Part shown: positions 36,285 to 45,949 of the stretch, one piece after another
Layout: every line of letters starts with the position of its first letter
Numbering within the stretch: the stretch's first letter is position 1
From: Chitinophagaceae bacterium
GTDB taxonomy: Bacteria; Bacteroidota; Bacteroidia; Chitinophagales; Chitinophagaceae
DNA length: 64,000 nucleotides
Direction of reading: 5' to 3'
Assembly: GCA_017307755.1 (NCBI GenBank)
Contig: JAFKGQ010000005.1
Location: forward strand, 620,001-684,000
The notes under the pieces: generated by a model
The model's input: only the letters and a program-made list of their open reading frames with translations
The model's database searches: none
What the model was told of the DNA's origin: nothing
Translations under genes and position numbers: made by a program

Positions 36285-38732
36285 ATGAAAAAACTAGGAT
36301 CTTTTGGCTTGTTGTTCCTTTGCCCCGCAACAATACTGCTCGCCCAGATCGATGAGAAACTAAAAGAAGACGTCCGCAACACCGGTTACATACACAGCCC
36401 GCTGCCGCTTGACTACAGCAAGTCCTACGAGTCTTTTGGCCTCACAAAAAAGGTACTGGTTTCGGATATGCTTTGCGACATGGAAGACCTTAACAAATGG
36501 TCCCATAAAGGCATCGGCGGAATGTCGCTAACGACCGATCGGAGTATCACAGGAAAACACAGCATGCGGCTGGTAGCACCCTCCACCTATCCGCAATTCC
36601 TTGACTGGGGTCTGGGTTTTGGCACCTCCCTTGCAAGCTTTGACGTCGGGGGAGCCAACTGGGAAAAATACAATCGCATCCACTTCTATATCTACCCGAA
36701 TTGTGAGGGCGCCCATAGCATTTACCTCAACTTGTATGTCGAGAACGACGGCAAGATAAAGGTCCCCGATAAATATGGCCGCGAAGGTTATCATGAAATC
36801 AACTTGATCAATAATCAATGGAACGAGTGTTTTGTGGAAATGAGCGAACTGGCCCGGGATAAAGTGACGAAAATATCCTTCGCTATCGAAGTCTTTGGGC
36901 GAGATCGCACCATGGGCGATTCGCTGAAGTTTGACATCGATGCGGTATCCTTGCAAACAGTCGAACACCCCGAGGTGGTCAGCGGCTGGATGCCCGCTGA
37001 AAACCGCATTATATATTCTACCACAGGCTATGGGCTCGAAAGTGAAAAAACGGCGATCGTTCATGTCACCAACCATAGCGAAAAATTCCAATTGGTAGAT
37101 AATGTATCCAATGGCGTCGTCTATGAAGGTAGGATCGACTCAAAGAAAACAGCCATCGGCGCATTCGAAACCGTCGATTTCAGCAATTTCAAAAAAGAAG
37201 GTCAATATTATATCCGGGTCGGTGCTATTACAAGCCGGCCATTTTATATCAACCGTAATGTTTGGGACAATTCTGCCTGGCGCATGCTGAATTTTGTCTT
37301 TTGCGAACGATGCGGCTATCCGATTCCCGGCAAACACGGGGCTTGCCACAGCGACCTAAGCGCAACTTATAAAGGTAAGATCTTCCCATTCAACGGCGGT
37401 TGGCATGATGCCGCGGATATGTCGCAGCAGGTACTCCAATCAGGCGAGATGATCTATTCCTTACTCGAAATGGCCAACAGGGCGAGGGAAAAGGGCAATA
37501 GGGAATTATTTCTGCGCTTACAGGAAGAAGCCGAATGGGGCATCGATTGTATTCTTAAGTCCCGGCTTGGCGAGGGATATCGGGCCCAAACCTGGGGCAC
37601 CAATTTATGGACAGATGGCTTTATCGGGACCCTGGATGATTCCACCCGGAGACGCAAGGTCCACGTGCACAACCGGGCATTTGAAAATTTTGTTTTTGCC
37701 GGTATCGAAGCCTTTGCATCGCTGCAGATCGAGAACGACGCAGCACTTAAAGACAATCTCCGTAAGGTAGCCATAGAGGATTTTGCCTTTGCAAAGAAAC
37801 GCTTCGATAGCCTCAGCTTTAACGATCTGAGCAGTATCGGCGGCGGCGGTGACCACGCAGCCATGGCTTCGAATAGCCAGTATTCAGCCAATATTTCACT
37901 TGCTGCAAGTTTGCTCTTCCAATCGACAGGCGATAAATACTACGCAGATGAGGCAGCCAAAGCCATTCAATATACCCTACAATGTCAACGAACAGAACCA
38001 CTTCATGATAAAAATCAACTCAGGGGGTTCTTCTATAGGGACTTGAATAAGAAATCCATTGTACACTACACCCATCAATCGCGCGATCAGGTGTACATGC
38101 AGGCTTTGACAGCGCTTTGCGAGACGCAACCCGCCAATCCCGATTACAAGAAATGGGAGGGGGCCATCCGCATGTACGGGGAATATCTAAAGACCATCGC
38201 CCGCTATGTTGAGCCCTACGGGCTGGTGCCAAGTGGCGTCTATCAGATCGATGAAGTAAAGGATTCGGTCAATTTTTATAAGGTGCAGGTAGGGATCTTC
38301 AGCGGCGCCGCCAACGATTACAAGCAGCAGCTTACAAACGGCTTCAAGTTGGATGACGAACACTACCTCCGGGTCTTTCCGGTGTGGTTCTCCTTCAGAG
38401 GCAATGCTGCAGTTCAACTGTCAACGGGTAAAGCGGCGGCGCTTTGTGGCAAATTTCTGAAAGATAAAGAACTGATGAACATCGCCGAGCAACAGTTGTT
38501 CTGGATCGTCGGGAAAAACCCCTTTGGGCAGTCCTATGTGTGGGGAGAAGGTAGCAACTATCCGCAGCTTTATACAGCATTACCCGGCGAAACAGTAGGA
38601 GGCATTCCTGTTGGGATGCAGTCGCGATTCAATGAGGATACGCCCTATTGGCCGCAGTTCAACACCGCAACATATAAGGAAGTATGGGTTGCTCCTGCGG
38701 CGAGATGGCTTTCTTTGATTGCCGAGTTTTAG
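36285..38732 (+). CDS. Glycoside hydrolase family 9 enzyme (cellulase-like)
   Basis: About 815 residues from the ATG at 36285, which gives a clean signal peptide (LGLLFLCPATILLAQ-type, about 1-20); earlier ATGs at 36171 and 36252 are not needed. A carbohydrate-binding-like jelly roll (about 45-225) precedes a GH9 N-terminal Ig-like domain (ETVDFSNFKKEGQYYIRVG). The (alpha/alpha)6 catalytic domain follows, with NGGWHDAADMSQQ (the two catalytic-base aspartates), NPFGQSYVWGEG and the acid Glu in YKEVWVAPAARW. It is secreted or periplasmic and should cleave beta-1,4-glucans or related glycans. Exact specificity is unknown. No SusCD pair is beside it. Confidence 0.88.
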   Translation: MKKLGSFGLLFLCPATILLAQIDEKLKEDVRNTGYIHSPLPLDYSKSYESFGLTKKVLVSDMLCDMEDLNKWSHKGIGGMSLTTDRSITGKHSMRLVAPSTYPQFLDWGLGFGTSLASFDVGGANWEKYNRIHFYIYPNCEGAHSIYLNLYVENDGKIKVPDKYGREGYHEINLINNQWNECFVEMSELARDKVTKISFAIEVFGRDRTMGDSLKFDIDAVSLQTVEHPEVVSGWMPAENRIIYSTTGYGLESEKTAIVHVTNHSEKFQLVDNVSNGVVYEGRIDSKKTAIGAFETVDFSNFKKEGQYYIRVGAITSRPFYINRNVWDNSAWRMLNFVFCERCGYPIPGKHGACHSDLSATYKGKIFPFNGGWHDAADMSQQVLQSGEMIYSLLEMANRAREKGNRELFLRLQEEAEWGIDCILKSRLGEGYRAQTWGTNLWTDGFIGTLDDSTRRRKVHVHNRAFENFVFAGIEAFASLQIENDAALKDNLRKVAIEDFAFAKKRFDSLSFNDLSSIGGGGDHAAMASNSQYSANISLAASLLFQSTGDKYYADEAAKAIQYTLQCQRTEPLHDKNQLRGFFYRDLNKKSIVHYTHQSRDQVYMQALTALCETQPANPDYKKWEGAIRMYGEYLKTIARYVEPYGLVPSGVYQIDEVKDSVNFYKVQVGIFSGAANDYKQQLTNGFKLDDEHYLRVFPVWFSFRGNAAVQLSTGKAAALCGKFLKDKELMNIAEQQLFWIVGKNPFGQSYVWGEGSNYPQLYTALPGETVGGIPVGMQSRFNEDTPYWPQFNTATYKEVWVAPAARWLSLIAEF

Positions 38733-38825
38733 GAATCTATGTTTGCGGGCTGTAGGTTACAATTTTCGAACCTGTTTGTGGCTGATATGAATAAGATTGA
38801 GGATTTACTTCATGATTTTGATCGG

Positions 38826-39440
38826 TCAGATCAGGTGTAATTGTGTAGCGATCCTGACCAGTGAAGCGGTATTCCTTGCTTCCAGCTTTGCCAATAGATT
38901 TTTCCGGTGCGTATCTACAGTAGTTACGCTGATAAATAATTTTTGGGCGATCTCTATATTCGTCATTCCATCGGCGATCAACTCCAATACTTCTTTTTCA
39001 CGACGGGTTAAAACAATATTGGGCGTTTCTTCTTTTCGTAATGTTTGAGATACATCTTCACTTAAGAAGACCTTTCCTTTGATAACCGCATCAATAGCTT
39101 CTTTCAATTCTTCCTGGGTGGCATTTTTTAAAACATAGCCAGACGCCCCATTCTCCATCATTTTTCGAATAAAGCTTTGTTGGTTGAATGTACTTAGCCC
39201 AATGATAAATACTGAAGGATATTTTTCTTTTACTTCTTTGCACAGATCAATGCCATTTTTGTCCGGCAGGTTGATATCCATGAGTATTACATCCGGTTGT
39301 TGCTTCTTTAGAAAAGCCAGACAGGAAGCTGCATTCATGGCATGGCCAGTCCATTCAATACCCTTTTCGTTCTGTAACAATGACCGTATCCCTTCAATCA
39401 CCATATAATGGTCATCAACTATAAATATACTGGTAGCCAT
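38826..39440 (-). CDS. NarL/FixJ-type response regulator
   Basis: 204 residues. The receiver domain has the phospho-acceptor Asp in VILMDINLPDKNG (about residue 55) and Lys in LKNATQEELK. The C-terminal LuxR-type HTH (about 140-200) has LTRREKEVLELIADG, TNIEIAQKLFISVTTVDTHR. It is the partner of the histidine kinase encoded just before it; the two overlap by one base (TAATG). It probably controls the divergent CDC-like operon whose start is 2.1 kb away across the kinase gene, but the target is inferred from order. Confidence 0.9.
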   Translation of the reverse strand: MATSIFIVDDHYMVIEGIRSLLQNEKGIEWTGHAMNAASCLAFLKKQQPDVILMDINLPDKNGIDLCKEVKEKYPSVFIIGLSTFNQQSFIRKMMENGASGYVLKNATQEELKEAIDAVIKGKVFLSEDVSQTLRKEETPNIVLTRREKEVLELIADGMTNIEIAQKLFISVTTVDTHRKNLLAKLEARNTASLVRIATQLHLI

Positions 39441-41392
39441 TATGCTTTTAATTCAATTAATACAGAGGTTCCTTTACCTGCTTCTGATTGCACATCTAAT
39501 TTCCCTTTCAGGTATTCGATACGGCTTTGAATATTGCTCCATCCAATTCCTCTTCTTCCTTTCAATATTACCGGATCAAATCCTTTTCCGTCATCTTCAA
39601 CGGTAATAGAAATGTTTCCATCGGTTTTAGTCACCTGCACAATAGCCGTTTTAGCAGATGCATGTTTCATTGTATTATTGATCAGCTCCTGCACTATTCT
39701 ATAAATGGCAATGGCCGTAGTTTGTTCGATAGTTTCATTTTCTAAACCAATTGACTGGTAAGTTACCCGTAATGCACCGGACTGATTGATATCGTTGCAA
39801 AAATCTTTTAATGACGTATCCAATCCAAATTTAACCAAAGCTTCGGGCATCATATTGTGCGCCACCCGCCGCATTTCTTTAATGGAACTGTCCAACATAT
39901 CCATGCTGCGTTCAAAAGCCTGATGATTTTCAGGCGTCATGACAAGGTTTCCTTTCATAGTCTGAAATGAGTATTTAATGCCCGACAACATGCCCCCCAA
40001 TCCATCATGAAGGTCTTTTGCCAGGCGGCTTCGTTCCTGTTCCTCTCCTTTTAATACAGCTTCTGTTGCCGTCAATTGCTTTTCTGTTTCCAATTCATTA
40101 ATTCGTTGCTGTTGCAGTTTTTGTTTTTGCCGGTAGTTCCTGTAGGAAAGCACTGATATAACCAGGAGAAGAACCGCTCCTCCAATCAGGAAATAGTTTA
40201 GCGTGTTCTTTCTCTGGATCTGTACGCGCTGAATTAATAACTGGGCATCTTTTTTTTCAGTTTCATATTTTTTTTCCAACTCCTTACCATACTTTTTGGA
40301 ATCCATGCTGACCACCGAATCGTTGACTTCCTTATATTTCTGGAAATATTCATAAGCTTCTTTATACCTCCCTCTAACCGCATACACATCCGACAGGTAC
40401 TTGTATCCTTCGTCAAGTATCCCATAATAATTGATGGTTTTTGCCTCTTCTATCCCTGATAACAGGTGTTTTTCAGCTTCTTCGTATTTTTTTTGAAGAA
40501 TGGCCACCGCCCCCATCTGCAGTTGCGCTTCTGCCTTACCATAACCGTAATTGTGTTTGTTTGAAACTTCGTAACTCTTCCTGAAAAAATAAAATGCTGA
40601 GTCCGGTTGATTCAAAACTTTGAAGACCTGGGCCGATATCAGGTAATACCCGAATAGAATATCGATATTATCTAAGTTATCCGTTTCGTCAAAAAAAATC
40701 CGTGAACTATCCAGGGCTGTTTTTGCCAATCTGCCATCATTTTGCATATTGTATGCATTGGCCAAAACATAATAAGCCATAAAATGCTCTTGTCGGGTTC
40801 CACCATTTTTAGCTGCGGAAACAGCTTTTTTCGCATATTCGATTTGTTTGAGATTTTCTCCAATATCACCAAAAACAATCGATAGATTAAGATACTTGCC
40901 CGCAAGATTACCGGCTAGCTTAAATTTCTCCATTAGTGAAACGCTCTTTAAATAATATGCTATCGCTCCCTGGAAGTCGTTTTTAGTTTTTAAAACATTC
41001 GCTTTATCATTATATGCATTGGCTTCCCACTGTTGCGCTTTCGGATGATCTGATTTCCTGTAATTCGCAATAGCGTTATCGAGGCTTACTATTGCCTGCT
41101 GGTAGTTGGCAGCGGTACTGAATAAGAAAGATTGATTCTGCCAGGTACGCCCCAATTGGTAGTATAAATTCTTTTCATTGGCAAATTTTATGGCGTCCCG
41201 GTATGCCTGGTATGCTTTGGCGGTATCAATCGCTTCATAATCTACGGCTAAACGCATCATGCTCATAGCTCTGTTGCTATCGGGCATCTGTTGCGTCAGT
41301 TCATTCCTGATACTATCAACCAAGTGTTGTTGGGCGTGCAAAAAACCTGCGGGCATTAAAAACAAAATATAAACCGAAATCTTCCTTCTCAT
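39440..41392 (-). CDS. TPR-containing sensor histidine kinase (HisKA_3 type)
   Basis: About 650 residues from the ATG at 41392 (MRRKISVYILFLMPAG..., signal peptide to about residue 20). The periplasmic part is a run of TPR units (AYNDKANVLKTKNDFQGAIAYY-like, FYFFRKSYEVSNKHNYG). A single membrane helix (YFLIGGAVLLLVISVLSY) leads to the HisKA_3 domain with the phospho-His in RLAKDLHDGLGGMLS and a HATPase_c domain (ELINNTMKHASA, VEDDGKGFD, GIGWSNIQSRI). It is a typical Bacteroidota NarX-like TPR kinase sensing a periplasmic signal. Confidence 0.9.
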   Translation of the reverse strand: MRRKISVYILFLMPAGFLHAQQHLVDSIRNELTQQMPDSNRAMSMMRLAVDYEAIDTAKAYQAYRDAIKFANEKNLYYQLGRTWQNQSFLFSTAANYQQAIVSLDNAIANYRKSDHPKAQQWEANAYNDKANVLKTKNDFQGAIAYYLKSVSLMEKFKLAGNLAGKYLNLSIVFGDIGENLKQIEYAKKAVSAAKNGGTRQEHFMAYYVLANAYNMQNDGRLAKTALDSSRIFFDETDNLDNIDILFGYYLISAQVFKVLNQPDSAFYFFRKSYEVSNKHNYGYGKAEAQLQMGAVAILQKKYEEAEKHLLSGIEEAKTINYYGILDEGYKYLSDVYAVRGRYKEAYEYFQKYKEVNDSVVSMDSKKYGKELEKKYETEKKDAQLLIQRVQIQRKNTLNYFLIGGAVLLLVISVLSYRNYRQKQKLQQQRINELETEKQLTATEAVLKGEEQERSRLAKDLHDGLGGMLSGIKYSFQTMKGNLVMTPENHQAFERSMDMLDSSIKEMRRVAHNMMPEALVKFGLDTSLKDFCNDINQSGALRVTYQSIGLENETIEQTTAIAIYRIVQELINNTMKHASAKTAIVQVTKTDGNISITVEDDGKGFDPVILKGRRGIGWSNIQSRIEYLKGKLDVQSEAGKGTSVLIELKA

Positions 41393-41490
41393 AAAGTAAT
41401 ATACCCTTTTACCTGCCATATTACAAATAAACTATTAAGCATTTTATTTTTACCTCCCCTTTTTCCATGATTTTTTGGCTTTCCGAAAAT

Positions 41491-41508
41491 ATCCTGTTTT
41501 TACAGGAT
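41491..41508. promoter_or_regulatory. Palindrome between the two-component genes and the CDC-like operon
   Basis: ATCCTGT, TTTT, ACAGGAT: a perfect 7-bp dyad with a 4-base centre, located in the 171-base region between the divergent kinase (ATG 41392) and the CDC-like gene (ATG 41564). It is a candidate operator for the NarL-type regulator, whose family binds inverted heptamers; no matching site was compared elsewhere. Confidence 0.4.
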
Positions 41509-41563
41509 GGACAACCATTATTTGTATGGGCATCTTTACAGCATCATTAAAAAACCAAACATC

Positions 41564-43249
41564 ATGAATAAAGTATCTATTCTTTTGAACATTTTACCTC
41601 TCCTGGCAATTACAACGCAGGCACAGTTTCGCCAAATTCAAAGGAATGAAGCCCCGGTACTGAAAAGACAGCCAACTGTAGTGAACAATCCAAAGGTAAT
41701 CGGGACGGTTATAACATCTTACGGAAATTTCACTAATCCAACCAATATATTTACTCTGCCTGATGGAAAAAAGGTCACAATGACCTTGCGACAAAGCCCC
41801 CAGAACCTCCCCGGTAATTTTGGCGGCGTTGTCAATGAAAGAGTCGACGGCTCTTCAAAATTTACAGATGGCAACTTTAACTGCATTTCTGAAGTAAAAA
41901 CAATTAATGCGCAGAGTTCCACCTTCATGAATGTAAATTATAATCAGCAGGCAATTCATATTTTCCCTGGTGCCATATATACCTACGCTAATTTCTTTTC
42001 AGGAAATTTTCGGTCAATAGAACAGGGCCGAAATCCGATAAATATTTCTACCGACAATTTAGCTAACAGCACCGGCGCCGTATTTCAGGAAGTACAAAAC
42101 CCTACCAATGATAACATTAAGGCAAAAATTGCCGACATTATCCGGCCTTTTTCTACCACTACAGGTAGCGCAGGCATTCAGTACAGGGTTTTTACCTATG
42201 AGAATGATGCCGACCTCTCTATAAAATTATCTGCAGGTGGTGGATATGCAGGTTTTAAAGCTTCGGGTGGATATTCGACACAACAGACAGACAAAAAGTA
42301 TTACCTCACCATTGATGCTATTAAACCATTGTATACTTTAACCACTTCTATGCCAGCCAATGGCTATTTTTCTGATAAATCAATCGAATCCGCTAACCAG
42401 AATTTGATAGTACTGAAAAGCGTAACCTACGGCACAAGAGTATTGGCAAACCTGGAAATCAACTTACAAACACAAAAGGACGATATTGAATTTAAAGCCA
42501 GCTTTGGTGCCGACAGTGGCAGAGGAGTATCAGCGAATGCTTCTGCTACATTTAATTATCTTAAAAATTCAAAATCAGCAGATACTACAGCTAATGTTTA
42601 TGTAATCGGAGGTCCCCTGAATACTACATTATTTGAAACAGGAAAATTGCAGCAGCAGATAATGGAATTAATAGCAAGATGCAATTACCAGACAGCTCAA
42701 CCCATTGCCTATTCCTTTACAGATATCTCGGGTAATGTTTTAGGCATTGAAACAGCCACTGATAGATTTACAACTACCAAGTGTGTACCCAAAGGTTCAG
42801 TGTTTAAACTGGTGGCAGCTACGGTACAGATATCTACAGGTAAGGATAATAAAGAACAGGGATCAAATGCATCTATCTCATTGGTCAATTCTGACAATAT
42901 AATAGTCTTTGAAAGTTCTAGTAATAATATAGAATTCAAGAGTCAGAACGAAATCGCTTTGAACTCAAAAGGGCTGCCGGATAATTATATAGTAGAAACG
43001 GCCTTTTCACGAAAGGGTGGCTTTATAGATATCTTTTTTGAACCTAAACCAATATTCCTGGATTTCGATGCCTGGAACATAAATAGTGCTGTAGTAACGC
43101 TCACTTTCATGGATCAGGATGGAGCGCAGGATGTCAGGCAGATCAATTTTAGCAATGCAGCAGCCCTTTTGCAAAAAAATCAGCAAAGACTGAGATTGCC
43201 ATTTGATAATAAATATAATGCAGGCGGCGCCTATTTACCTGGCCTTTAG
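41564..43249 (+). CDS. Secreted protein of the cholesterol-dependent-cytolysin-like (CDCL) family
   Basis: 561 residues from the ATG at 41564; the signal peptide ends around TTQAQ (residues 16-21). Several blocks line up with thiol-activated cytolysins: IFPGAIYTYANFF (about 133-145, cf. the YPGALQLAN block), INISTD, SVTYGTRVLANLEINLQT (286-303, cf. SVAYGRQVYLKLETTS), KDDIEFKASFGA (305-316), VYVIGGPLN (345-353, cf. VILGGD), and AQPIAYSFTDISGN (378-391, cf. the PISYTTSFLRDN block), followed by KCVP. These mark the pore-forming core. The C-terminal 150 residues (domain 4) are divergent and lack the Trp-rich undecapeptide and so the cholesterol-binding loop. CDC-like proteins of Bacteroidota form pores in target membranes, some as two-component systems. 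It heads a five-gene operon of secreted proteins. Confidence 0.8.
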   Translation: MNKVSILLNILPLLAITTQAQFRQIQRNEAPVLKRQPTVVNNPKVIGTVITSYGNFTNPTNIFTLPDGKKVTMTLRQSPQNLPGNFGGVVNERVDGSSKFTDGNFNCISEVKTINAQSSTFMNVNYNQQAIHIFPGAIYTYANFFSGNFRSIEQGRNPINISTDNLANSTGAVFQEVQNPTNDNIKAKIADIIRPFSTTTGSAGIQYRVFTYENDADLSIKLSAGGGYAGFKASGGYSTQQTDKKYYLTIDAIKPLYTLTTSMPANGYFSDKSIESANQNLIVLKSVTYGTRVLANLEINLQTQKDDIEFKASFGADSGRGVSANASATFNYLKNSKSADTTANVYVIGGPLNTTLFETGKLQQQIMELIARCNYQTAQPIAYSFTDISGNVLGIETATDRFTTTKCVPKGSVFKLVAATVQISTGKDNKEQGSNASISLVNSDNIIVFESSSNNIEFKSQNEIALNSKGLPDNYIVETAFSRKGGFIDIFFEPKPIFLDFDAWNINSAVVTLTFMDQDGAQDVRQINFSNAAALLQKNQQRLRLPFDNKYNAGGAYLPGL

Positions 43250-43278
43250 CACCCTAGCCTTCACTTAATAAATCAACA

Positions 43279-43746
43279 ATGAAAAAGCATTTTCTATTCA
43301 TGTTTTATTTTCTTCTATCATCAACCATTGCTTTTGCACAATCAAAACCAAAAACTCATGTAATGAACAATGTGCAGGCCTTGCAAAAACTGCTAACAGG
43401 CACAGGATTGCCTTTCAGAATGGCAAACGACACCCTTGCTGCCATACCTTATGGAGGCAAAAACATTTCATCGTACCAGGTGGTGGTGCAAAAGATCAGC
43501 GACCTGTATATTATTTATACGAATCTTACTGAAACTCTGCCCGGAAAGATTGACGAAACTAAATATAAATACCTGTTGCAGCAAAACGATCACTATGATG
43601 CGGTAAAAATAGGAATGAGTGCAGATGATAATATCGTGTACTTAAGAGCCGATGTATATAAAACGGCAATCACAACAGCCTTACTGAAAAGGATTATTGA
43701 ACAGGTAGCCAACGTTGCCAATATTATCGGCGGCGATTTAAAATAA
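43279..43746 (+). CDS. Secreted YbjN-like small protein
   Basis: 155 residues with a signal peptide (MKKHFLFMFYFLLSSTIAFA, cleaved near residue 21). The rest has the layout of YbjN/type-III-chaperone-like domains: LLTGTGLPFRMANDTLAAIPY, ISSYQVVVQKISDLYIIYTNL, LPGKIDETKYKYLLQQND, and IGMSADDNIVYLRADVY with the C-terminal helix LLKRIIEQVANVANIIGG. This is a chaperone or binding fold, here exported. As the second gene of the CDC-like operon (30 bases after the stop), it could be a chaperone, partner or self-protection protein for the cytolysin. That role is inferred from position only. Confidence 0.65.
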   Translation: MKKHFLFMFYFLLSSTIAFAQSKPKTHVMNNVQALQKLLTGTGLPFRMANDTLAAIPYGGKNISSYQVVVQKISDLYIIYTNLTETLPGKIDETKYKYLLQQNDHYDAVKIGMSADDNIVYLRADVYKTAITTALLKRIIEQVANVANIIGGDLK

Positions 43747-43771
43747 ATGATCTGAATGAAAATCAACTACA

Positions 43772-45922
43772 ATGAAAAAATATCCTCTTGCAATCAGTAT
43801 GCTGCTTGCTATGACTACCACATTTGCACAAACTAAACAAAAACCAGTTATGAAGCAGGACAAAGTACCCACTCAAAAAGAAATTGATAATATGATGAAA
43901 GAAATGCAGAAAGCAATGGATGAAATGAGCCCGGAAGATAAAAAGATGATGGACAGCATGGGTATTAAAATGCCATCGATGAAAGATATACCCAAACTAA
44001 CAGATAAGCAAATGTCCGATGCTTGGGAAGATGAAAAACGTATTGTGCCTAAACGAGATGATGCACGTATTGCCGCCATACCCAAAGCAGTTGCGAATTC
44101 AAAAATGGGAGCCTATATAGCTGCGGTACACAATAAATTAGCGTCAGTCTTTAAACCTGCAGTGGTATCAACAGGCAATAAAATGTATGATTACATTAAA
44201 TCAAACAGTAAAAATGCAGGTGAAGCAGCTAATATGACAATGGGGCTTTGGCTGGCAGGCAAGCCGGAGCTTGCTTTATATGTTTTAGGGAAATTATGCG
44301 CCATAGATGCCGGCAACACCGACGCCCTCAGTAACTATTCAGCTATGCTTTCTATGCAGGGAGCACAGCATTTGGCCATTCCTATTCTTAATAATCTCAA
44401 TGCCAGGTATCCCAAAAACAGTACGCTGCTCAACAATCTCGGGCAGGCCTGGTTTGGTCTTGGGGAAATTGCCAGGGCTGAAAAATACCTGGATAGCACC
44501 ATTCGTATATACGCTTATCACCCACAGGCTAATCTAACTAAATCATTAATTGAAGAAAGTAAGGGTAACAAGCAACAAGCCATTGAAGCCGTTAAGCGAA
44601 GTATGGTAAAAGCATATAGCATGGAAAAAGAAAACCGGTTAAACAAGTTGGGCTATAAAATAAAACCTAAAGATATAGCCTGGAATAAACCCATGCCACA
44701 GGATGCGCTGGGGCTGGAGAAATTTAAATGGCCTGAATATCCTATGAACGTTGAAGAAAGCAAAATACTGGAGATGGAGTGGGATGCCTTTAAGAAAAGA
44801 TGTCAGGATGAAATAGATGAATTGAAAGTGCAGGAGGAAGCCCTTGAGAAAAAAGTGGAGCAAACAAATGATGTGCGGACAAAACAATTATTGCAGGCTG
44901 GACAAAGAGGTATTATGGCAGATCCGTTGCCTCGGTTGGCATATAAAGCCATTGCCAAACTCCACTACCTGGTTGATGATAACGATGGACATATTTCGTT
45001 CTCTTATCAGAAAAAGTGGGATGCGGTAGCTAATGCAAGCACTGAGACAGACAGGTTGAAAGACATGCTTTCCCAACAATCAAAAATACTGGAAGAAAAA
45101 TATAAAGATCAATTTGGAGAAGGCAAGCACAATCCATTTGAGGCAGCTTGTACCGATGATACAAAGATAAAGAACAGTTTTCTGGGTTCATCCAACACAC
45201 TCTTGCGGAACGCATTCAATGATCTGCTTGGTTTCATGCGGCGCAAGATCAATAATGAAATGTATTATAATCAATACACCATGTGGCCGGAAAATTTTGA
45301 ACTGGCAAAAGTGCAGGCGAAGATCAGTTGGCTCTCGTTAATTAATAGTCAGATACCACAGTTCAAAAATAAAAGCTCATGGTGCCAGAATGAGACGGAT
45401 TCAGAAGATGTAAAACCTTTTAAGCTGTCAAAATTTGATGATATAGCCTGCCAGTACAACGCTACTATGGATTTAAAAATAATAAAGTTTACAAACAACT
45501 GCAGCCGCATGACCAGTGAATTTGATTTTATGTTTTTAAACTATGTTAGAAAGGATGATTTTGAACGGGCAGAAGGTGATACTTATATCAGCAGCACTTT
45601 CAAAATAAGCGCAGAAGTAGGGAAGGATTTGAAAGCAGGTCCCCTGAAAGTGGAAGCAAAACTAGGTGCAGGAGTTGAGCTTGAATTTGGGCGTGCAGGT
45701 GTGGAAGATGTGACGCTCATTGGAGAAGCTAAGGTGGGGGCAGGAACGGGAATACTGGATGAAGACGAAGAAATGGGTACAACAGGAATTGGCATAGCAG
45801 GAAAAGATGCTTTCCCAACTACTGTGGAAGCAGGTATAGAAGGCCGGATAAGTATTATAAGCGGACGGGGATCGGTAAGCGGCACGGGTGTATTGAGTCG
45901 TATAATAATGCCTGAATTGTAA
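43772..45922 (+). CDS. Secreted TPR protein with C-terminal repetitive beta region
   Basis: 716 residues. The signal peptide (ends near TTFAQ, residue 20) is followed by a charged helical linker (KEIDNMMKEMQKAMDEM) and a TPR array (about 125-280: NMTMGLWLAGKPELALYVLGKL, LAIPILNNLNARYPKN, TLLNNLGQAWFGLGEIARAEKYLDSTI, KQQAIEAVKRSM, quoted in pieces). A coiled-coil stretch (about 340-370) and a C-terminal glycine-rich region follow (VEAKLGAGVELEFG, GEAKVGAGTGIL, GSVSGTGVL) that looks like amphipathic strands. It could be an assembly partner or scaffold of the secreted complex. No family name is certain. Confidence 0.65.
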   Translation: MKKYPLAISMLLAMTTTFAQTKQKPVMKQDKVPTQKEIDNMMKEMQKAMDEMSPEDKKMMDSMGIKMPSMKDIPKLTDKQMSDAWEDEKRIVPKRDDARIAAIPKAVANSKMGAYIAAVHNKLASVFKPAVVSTGNKMYDYIKSNSKNAGEAANMTMGLWLAGKPELALYVLGKLCAIDAGNTDALSNYSAMLSMQGAQHLAIPILNNLNARYPKNSTLLNNLGQAWFGLGEIARAEKYLDSTIRIYAYHPQANLTKSLIEESKGNKQQAIEAVKRSMVKAYSMEKENRLNKLGYKIKPKDIAWNKPMPQDALGLEKFKWPEYPMNVEESKILEMEWDAFKKRCQDEIDELKVQEEALEKKVEQTNDVRTKQLLQAGQRGIMADPLPRLAYKAIAKLHYLVDDNDGHISFSYQKKWDAVANASTETDRLKDMLSQQSKILEEKYKDQFGEGKHNPFEAACTDDTKIKNSFLGSSNTLLRNAFNDLLGFMRRKINNEMYYNQYTMWPENFELAKVQAKISWLSLINSQIPQFKNKSSWCQNETDSEDVKPFKLSKFDDIACQYNATMDLKIIKFTNNCSRMTSEFDFMFLNYVRKDDFERAEGDTYISSTFKISAEVGKDLKAGPLKVEAKLGAGVELEFGRAGVEDVTLIGEAKVGAGTGILDEDEEMGTTGIGIAGKDAFPTTVEAGIEGRISIISGRGSVSGTGVLSRIIMPEL

Positions 45923-45949
45923 AAATGAGGTCAATAAATATTATTCTGT

